DNA of 7,486 nucleotides, taken from positions 1-7,486 of the forward strand of contig JACPCT010000027.1 of NCBI GenBank assembly GCA_016184445.1. The letters run 5' to 3'. Source of the DNA: Candidatus Tectimicrobiota bacterium (GTDB lineage: Bacteria > UBA8248). This document shows, piece after piece, positions 4,594-7,486 of the stretch. The notes beneath the pieces are model-generated. The model saw only the letters and a program-made list of their open reading frames with translations. It searched no databases and was not told where the DNA came from. Position numbers and translations under genes: made by a program. Numbering within the stretch: the first letter of the stretch is position 1; each line of letters starts with the position of its first letter.

Positions 4594-4659
4594 GTAGGGG
4601 CAGGCCTCCGTGCCTGCCCTGCTGTGCCCGGACGGGCGGCCACAGGGGGCCGCCCCTAC
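4594..4659. repeat. Composite two-hairpin element with terminal inverted repeats GTAGGGGC/GCCCCTAC
   Basis: The 66-base element begins GTAGGGGC (4594-4601) and ends with its exact reverse complement GCCCCTAC (4652-4659). Inside are two perfect 8-bp hairpins: GGGCAGGC (4598-4605) / GCCTGCCC (4612-4619) and GGGCGGCC (4634-4641) / GGCCGCCC (4648-4655), each with a six-base loop. The layout matches the 6862-6925 element. It resembles paired REP/BIME-type units; no transposase is encoded in this window. Confidence 0.75.
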
Positions 4660-4716
4660 CCCACTGGGGACAGGCAACGCGGCGGGGTTTCGTAATTCGG
4701 CGGGGCGGAGGGACGG

Positions 4717-6774
4717 ATGAAGGCTTGGAAGAGTTCGCGGGCGGGCGCGCTCCTGGGCGCCTTCCTCCTCCTCGCGCCCGCCCTGGCCCTCGCCCACGGC
4801 GCCGTCTCCCACGTCCCGGGCGACAGCGACTTCGGGGCCGTGGCCGGGCGCTACCAGTTCCTCATCGAGAACCGGGACGAGATCGTCCGCTCGGAGGAGC
4901 CCCTCTACATCGTCCTCCGGGTGATCGACCTCGAGAAGGGCGCCCCCCTCGCGGGGGCGCGCGTCCTGGCCGCCCCGCGCATCCCCCAGGGCTTCCGCGA
5001 CCTGCCCCCCCCGAACGGGGACAAGCCCGCGGCAAGCACCCATGACAGCCACGGCGGCAGCGGCCACGCCGCCGCGCCGCCGGGGAGCTTCCTCAAGTGG
5101 GGGCCGGGCGGGCGGCCCGACCTGAGCGGCTTCCAGGCGGCCCCCGAGGGGACGGAGGCGGGCCACTACCTCGTCGGCTTCCGGCCCGCCCTCGCCGGCC
5201 CCCACCTCCTCCAGGTGGCCCTCCTCCTGCCGGGCAAGGGGGGGGAGGTGCTCCTCACCCAGCTCCCCTTCCAGGTGAGGAAGCCGGCCGGGCCCAACCT
5301 GCGGCTCTGGCTCTCGCTCGGGGCGGCGCTCCTGAGCTTCGTCCTCGCGGGCTACGCGCTCCGGGTGCGCCACCTGCGCCCCGCGCCCGCCGCCGGGCCC
5401 TTCGACCTCCTCAGCCTCCCCTGGCTCTCGCGCATGATGCGGAGCCCCTGGTGGCAGCCCGTCCTCCAGCTGCCCTTCCTCCTGGGCTTCGCGCTCATCA
5501 TCTGGCTCGGCTTCGTGGACACCCCGGAGTCCTCGCGCAACCTCTCGACCCTCCTCATGTGGACGCTCTGGTGGGCGGGGGTGATCTTCACCTTCGTCCT
5601 GGCGGGCCGCTTCTGGTGCATCATGTGGGCGAACCGCCTCACGGGCGCCGGGCGCCAGCTGCCCCGCCGGCTCCGCACGCTGTGGCCCGCGACGGCGCTC
5701 TTCTTCCTCCTGACCTGGGCGGACGGCTACTGGGGCATCGTCCGCAGCCCCTACGTCACGGCCTGGATCCTCACCGCCTTCTTCGCCGCCGCCCTCCTCG
5801 CGGGCGCGCTCTTCGCCCGCCGCACCTTCTGCCGCTACGCCTGCCCCATCGGGGGGATCATCGGCCTCTACTCCATGATCGCCCCCATCGAGCTGCGCGC
5901 CAAGAGCCTGGCCGTCTGCCGCGAGGACCCGGGCAAGGCCTGCTACGTGGGGAGCGGGCGGGGCCGGGGCTGCCCCATGTTCGAGTTCCCCCAGCGGATG
6001 GACTCGAACGCCTACTGCATCTACTGCGGGGAGTGCCTCAAGACCTGCGACCGGGATAACCTCACGCTGCGCTTCCGCGCCCTCGGCAAGGACCTCTGGG
6101 CCACCGCCACCCGCCGCCTGGACGAAGCCTTCCTCGCCGTGGCCATGGTGGCCGTCGCCGGGATGGCCGCCGGCCACATGGTGGGGCCCTGGCACAACTG
6201 GATGCGCGCCCTGGCGGAGTTCCTGCCCTGGGGCCGCCTGGGGATCACGACGCCCGCGGGGGCGGACAGGGCCACCTACACCCTCGTCTTCTGGGCCTCG
6301 GCGATTCTCATCCCCCTCGCCGTCTACGCGGCGGGCTCGCTCGCCTGGCGCCTGGCGGGGCGGCCGGAGGCGGCCTCCCCCTACAGGCTCTTCGTGCGCT
6401 TCGGCTACGCCTTCGTCCCCCTGGGCCTCGCCATGCACCTGGCCCACAACCTCCCGCACCTGTTCCTGGAGGGCCCCATGGCCGTCCCCGTCTTCCAGAA
6501 GACGGTCAGCCTCTTCACCCCCTGGTTCATCGGGGCGCCCGACTACAGCCCCGCCCCCTGGCTGGAGCTCCCCGTCCTCCAGTTCCTCCAGACCCTCATC
6601 CTCCTCGCCGCCCTCCTCCTGAGCCTCTACGCGGCCTGCCGCCTCTCCCTCGCCCAGTGGGGGGCGGCCGCTTTCTCCCTCCGGGGGCCCTGGCCCTACA
6701 TGGCCCTCATCCTCCTCATCACCCTGGCCAACCTCTATCTCCTGAACCTCCCCATGGGGGCGAGGCACGGGTAG
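4717..6774 (+). CDS. Polytopic [4Fe-4S] membrane protein (NapH/NosR/CcoG-like) with exported N-terminal domain
   Basis: A 685-residue protein. A signal sequence (1-26, LAPALALAHG) leads to an exported beta-rich domain (about 27-190) resembling FixH/YtkA-type Ig-like domains, interrupted by a His-rich loop THDSHGGSGHAA (108-119). About ten membrane segments follow (196-214, 249-266, 277-297, 322-340, 346-367, 377-389, 470-488, 520-543, 559-579, 619-642, 657-677). The Fe-S region carries TFCRYACPIG (C372, C376), C401, C409, GCP (C419) and YCIYCGECLKTCD (C434, C437, C440, C444), a NapH/NosR/CcoG-like arrangement for [4Fe-4S] clusters moving electrons across the membrane. The equivalent earlier site, GRFWCIMW (298-305), keeps only C301. 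AMHLAHNLPH (572-581) places three His in or near a membrane segment, possible haem or metal ligands. Start ATG 4717 follows GGAGGG (4707-4712). It may work with the upstream CYCXC protein; donor and acceptor are unknown. Confidence 0.85.
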   Translation: MKAWKSSRAGALLGAFLLLAPALALAHGAVSHVPGDSDFGAVAGRYQFLIENRDEIVRSEEPLYIVLRVIDLEKGAPLAGARVLAAPRIPQGFRDLPPPNGDKPAASTHDSHGGSGHAAAPPGSFLKWGPGGRPDLSGFQAAPEGTEAGHYLVGFRPALAGPHLLQVALLLPGKGGEVLLTQLPFQVRKPAGPNLRLWLSLGAALLSFVLAGYALRVRHLRPAPAAGPFDLLSLPWLSRMMRSPWWQPVLQLPFLLGFALIIWLGFVDTPESSRNLSTLLMWTLWWAGVIFTFVLAGRFWCIMWANRLTGAGRQLPRRLRTLWPATALFFLLTWADGYWGIVRSPYVTAWILTAFFAAALLAGALFARRTFCRYACPIGGIIGLYSMIAPIELRAKSLAVCREDPGKACYVGSGRGRGCPMFEFPQRMDSNAYCIYCGECLKTCDRDNLTLRFRALGKDLWATATRRLDEAFLAVAMVAVAGMAAGHMVGPWHNWMRALAEFLPWGRLGITTPAGADRATYTLVFWASAILIPLAVYAAGSLAWRLAGRPEAASPYRLFVRFGYAFVPLGLAMHLAHNLPHLFLEGPMAVPVFQKTVSLFTPWFIGAPDYSPAPWLELPVLQFLQTLILLAALLLSLYAACRLSLAQWGAAAFSLRGPWPYMALILLITLANLYLLNLPMGARHG

Positions 6775-6811
6775 GGGGCCCGCCATTCAGGCAAGCGGCG
6801 GGGTCTTTGCA

Positions 6812-6832
6812 GGGGCGTTCAATCAACGCCCC
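6812..6832. repeat. GCAGGGGCG-type hairpin repeat
   Basis: GGGGCGTT (6812-6819) and AACGCCCC (6825-6832) are exact reverse complements around CAATC, preceded by GCA where other copies have GTA. It lies 35 bases after the Fe-S protein's stop codon. No T-run follows, so terminator function is doubtful. Confidence 0.75.
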
Positions 6833-6861
6833 AACGGGTTCATTCGGCCTCCTCATGGTCT

Positions 6862-6925
6862 GTAGGGGCGAATCTTGTATTCGCCCCGCTGGAGGACATG
6901 GGGCGAACACGAGGTTCGCCCCTGC
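6862..6925. repeat. Second composite two-hairpin GTAGGGGC element
   Basis: It begins GTAGGGGCGAA (6862-6872) and ends TTCGCCCCTGC (6915-6925), one base from an exact reverse complement. Inside are two 9-bp hairpins: GGGGCGAAT (6865-6873) / ATTCGCCCC (6879-6887) and GGGGCGAAC (6900-6908) / GTTCGCCCC (6914-6922), each with a five-base loop. Size and order match the 4594-4659 element, but the variable inner arms differ. Confidence 0.8.
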
Positions 6926-7005
6926 GGAGGGCAGGAACCTGGCGGGAGGGACAAACGTTTGATGTACCAAATGCCCTTCAACCCTCCCCCTCTGAGAGGC
7001 CGCCC

Positions 7006-7486
7006 ATGCGCGCGCTTCCGGTCCTCCTGATCACCGCCTGTCTCCTCCCCTCACCTTTCGCCGGGGCCGCGCCCACCCCTTCGGCAAGCCCGGGGCAGGC
7101 CACCCCCGGCATGGTCCTCGTCCCCGCAGGCCCCTTCACCATGGGGCGGGACGGCGGCCCCGCCAGCGAGGCCCCGGCCCACACCCTCACCCTCCCCGCC
7201 TTCTGGATCGGCAAGACGCTCGTCACCCAGGCCGGCTTCGCCCGCTTCCTGAACGCGAACCCGGGGGGCCCGAGGGGCCCCCAAGGGGAGCGCTACTTCG
7301 ACGAGGAGGACGAGGACGCGCGGATCCACCTGAAGGAAGGGAAGTGGACGGCGGACCCTGGCTTCGAGAAGCATCCAGCGAGCGAGGCCAGCCTGCGGGG
7401 GGCGGCGGCCTACTGCGCCTGGGCGGGCAAGAGGCTCCCCAGCGAGGCCGAGTGGGAGAAGGCCGCGCGCGGCGCGGACGGCCGCC
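7006..7486 (+). CDS. Exported formylglycine-generating-enzyme/SUMF1-family protein (C-terminus beyond window)
   Basis: ATG 7006 follows GAGAGG (6994-6999) by six bases; 160 codons are visible and the frame is open at the window end. Residues 1-21 form a signal peptide (apolar core [17 protein letters not shown]); C12 in ITAC could be a lipobox, but its position is unusually early. The mature part shows the SUMF1 domain: [17 protein letters not shown] (35-51), [19 protein letters not shown] (56-74), then [20 protein letters not shown] (123-142) and [14 protein letters not shown] (143-156). Family members include sulfatase-activating formylglycine-generating enzymes, sulfoxide synthases such as EgtB, and NirV/PvdO-type proteins. 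The C-terminal catalytic cysteines that would tell them apart lie outside the window. The usual HPV-VSW segment reads HPASEAS here. It follows the Fe-S membrane protein in the same direction across a repeat-filled gap of 231 bases. Confidence 0.85.
   Translation, partial: MRALPVLLITACLLPSPFAGAAPTPSASPGQATPGMVLVPAGPFTMGRDGGPASEAPAHTLTLPAFWIGKTLVTQAGFARFLNANPGGPRGPQGERYFDEEDEDARIHLKEGKWTADPGFEKHPASEASLRGAAAYCAWAGKRLPSEAEWEKAARGADGR

Noticed and set aside
4573..6786. 737-residue minus-strand open frame opposite the Fe-S membrane protein
   Set aside because: It is a shadow of a GC-rich gene: Glu/Gly/Arg/Pro-rich translation, no domain, while the plus strand has a signal sequence, membrane helices and Fe-S motifs.
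1797..6925. CRISPR array
   Set aside because: The repeats are dispersed, palindromic and irregularly spaced, with no unique spacers of equal length and no cas genes.
6952..6961. CAAACGTTTG palindrome before the SUMF1-family gene
   Set aside because: A single 10-bp palindrome without promoter hexamers nearby; expected by chance often enough not to call it an operator.
6719..6970. 83-residue minus-strand open frame after the Fe-S gene
   Set aside because: It runs over the intergenic repeats and the end of the membrane protein gene; it is explained by the repeats and has no coding features.

Overview
The window comes from a GC-rich bacterium. Coding regions strongly favour C- or G-ending codons, nearly every gene has a purine-rich Shine-Dalgarno site 4-7 bases before ATG, and intergenic gaps are filled with GTAGGGGC-type palindromic repeats. 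The exported proteins and a NapH/NosR-type iron-sulfur membrane protein suggest a Gram-negative, probably uncultivated lineage (for example Tectomicrobia, Rokubacteria/Methylomirabilota or a deltaproteobacterial relative). That placement is inference; there is no rRNA or tRNA to fix it.

Layout. Positions 1-960 are visibly less GC-rich than the rest. They hold the first codons of a probable minus-strand gene, a DUF6338-type membrane protein whose C-terminal frame looks damaged, and a 48-residue Pro/Arg/Lys-rich small protein. Next come a SAM-dependent methyltransferase (996-1763), a 57-residue small ORF (1890-2063), a cluster of hairpin repeats, and on the minus strand a nitronate monooxygenase (2190-3236) and an 80-residue Cys-containing protein (3376-3618) with its own terminator. 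A plus-strand relic of a universal stress protein (3636-3779) has lost its first part but keeps a terminator.

The most interesting part starts at 3990. A membrane-anchored protein of the PCYCGC (CYCXC-motif) family reads to an in-frame TGA at 4338-4340. This TGA sits exactly where I recall the family having the first Cys of its C-terminal CxxC. Family-like sequence continues in the same frame for 33 codons to TAG at 4440-4442. A 7-bp hairpin with a GGU apical loop begins 16 bases after the TGA, as expected of a bacterial SECIS element, and the codons forming it depart from local codon habit. I therefore annotate 3990-4442 as a candidate selenoprotein with a Sec-Gly-Val-Cys motif.

Downstream lie a gap of degenerate and composite repeats (4464-4659), a 685-residue polytopic membrane protein with an exported N-terminal domain and a NapH/NosR/CcoG-like [4Fe-4S] module (4717-6774), more composite repeats, and the start of an exported formylglycine-generating-enzyme/SUMF1-family protein (7006 to the window end). 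The co-directional selenoprotein, Fe-S membrane protein and SUMF1 gene may form an exported redox module, but the repeat-filled gaps mean co-transcription is unproven.
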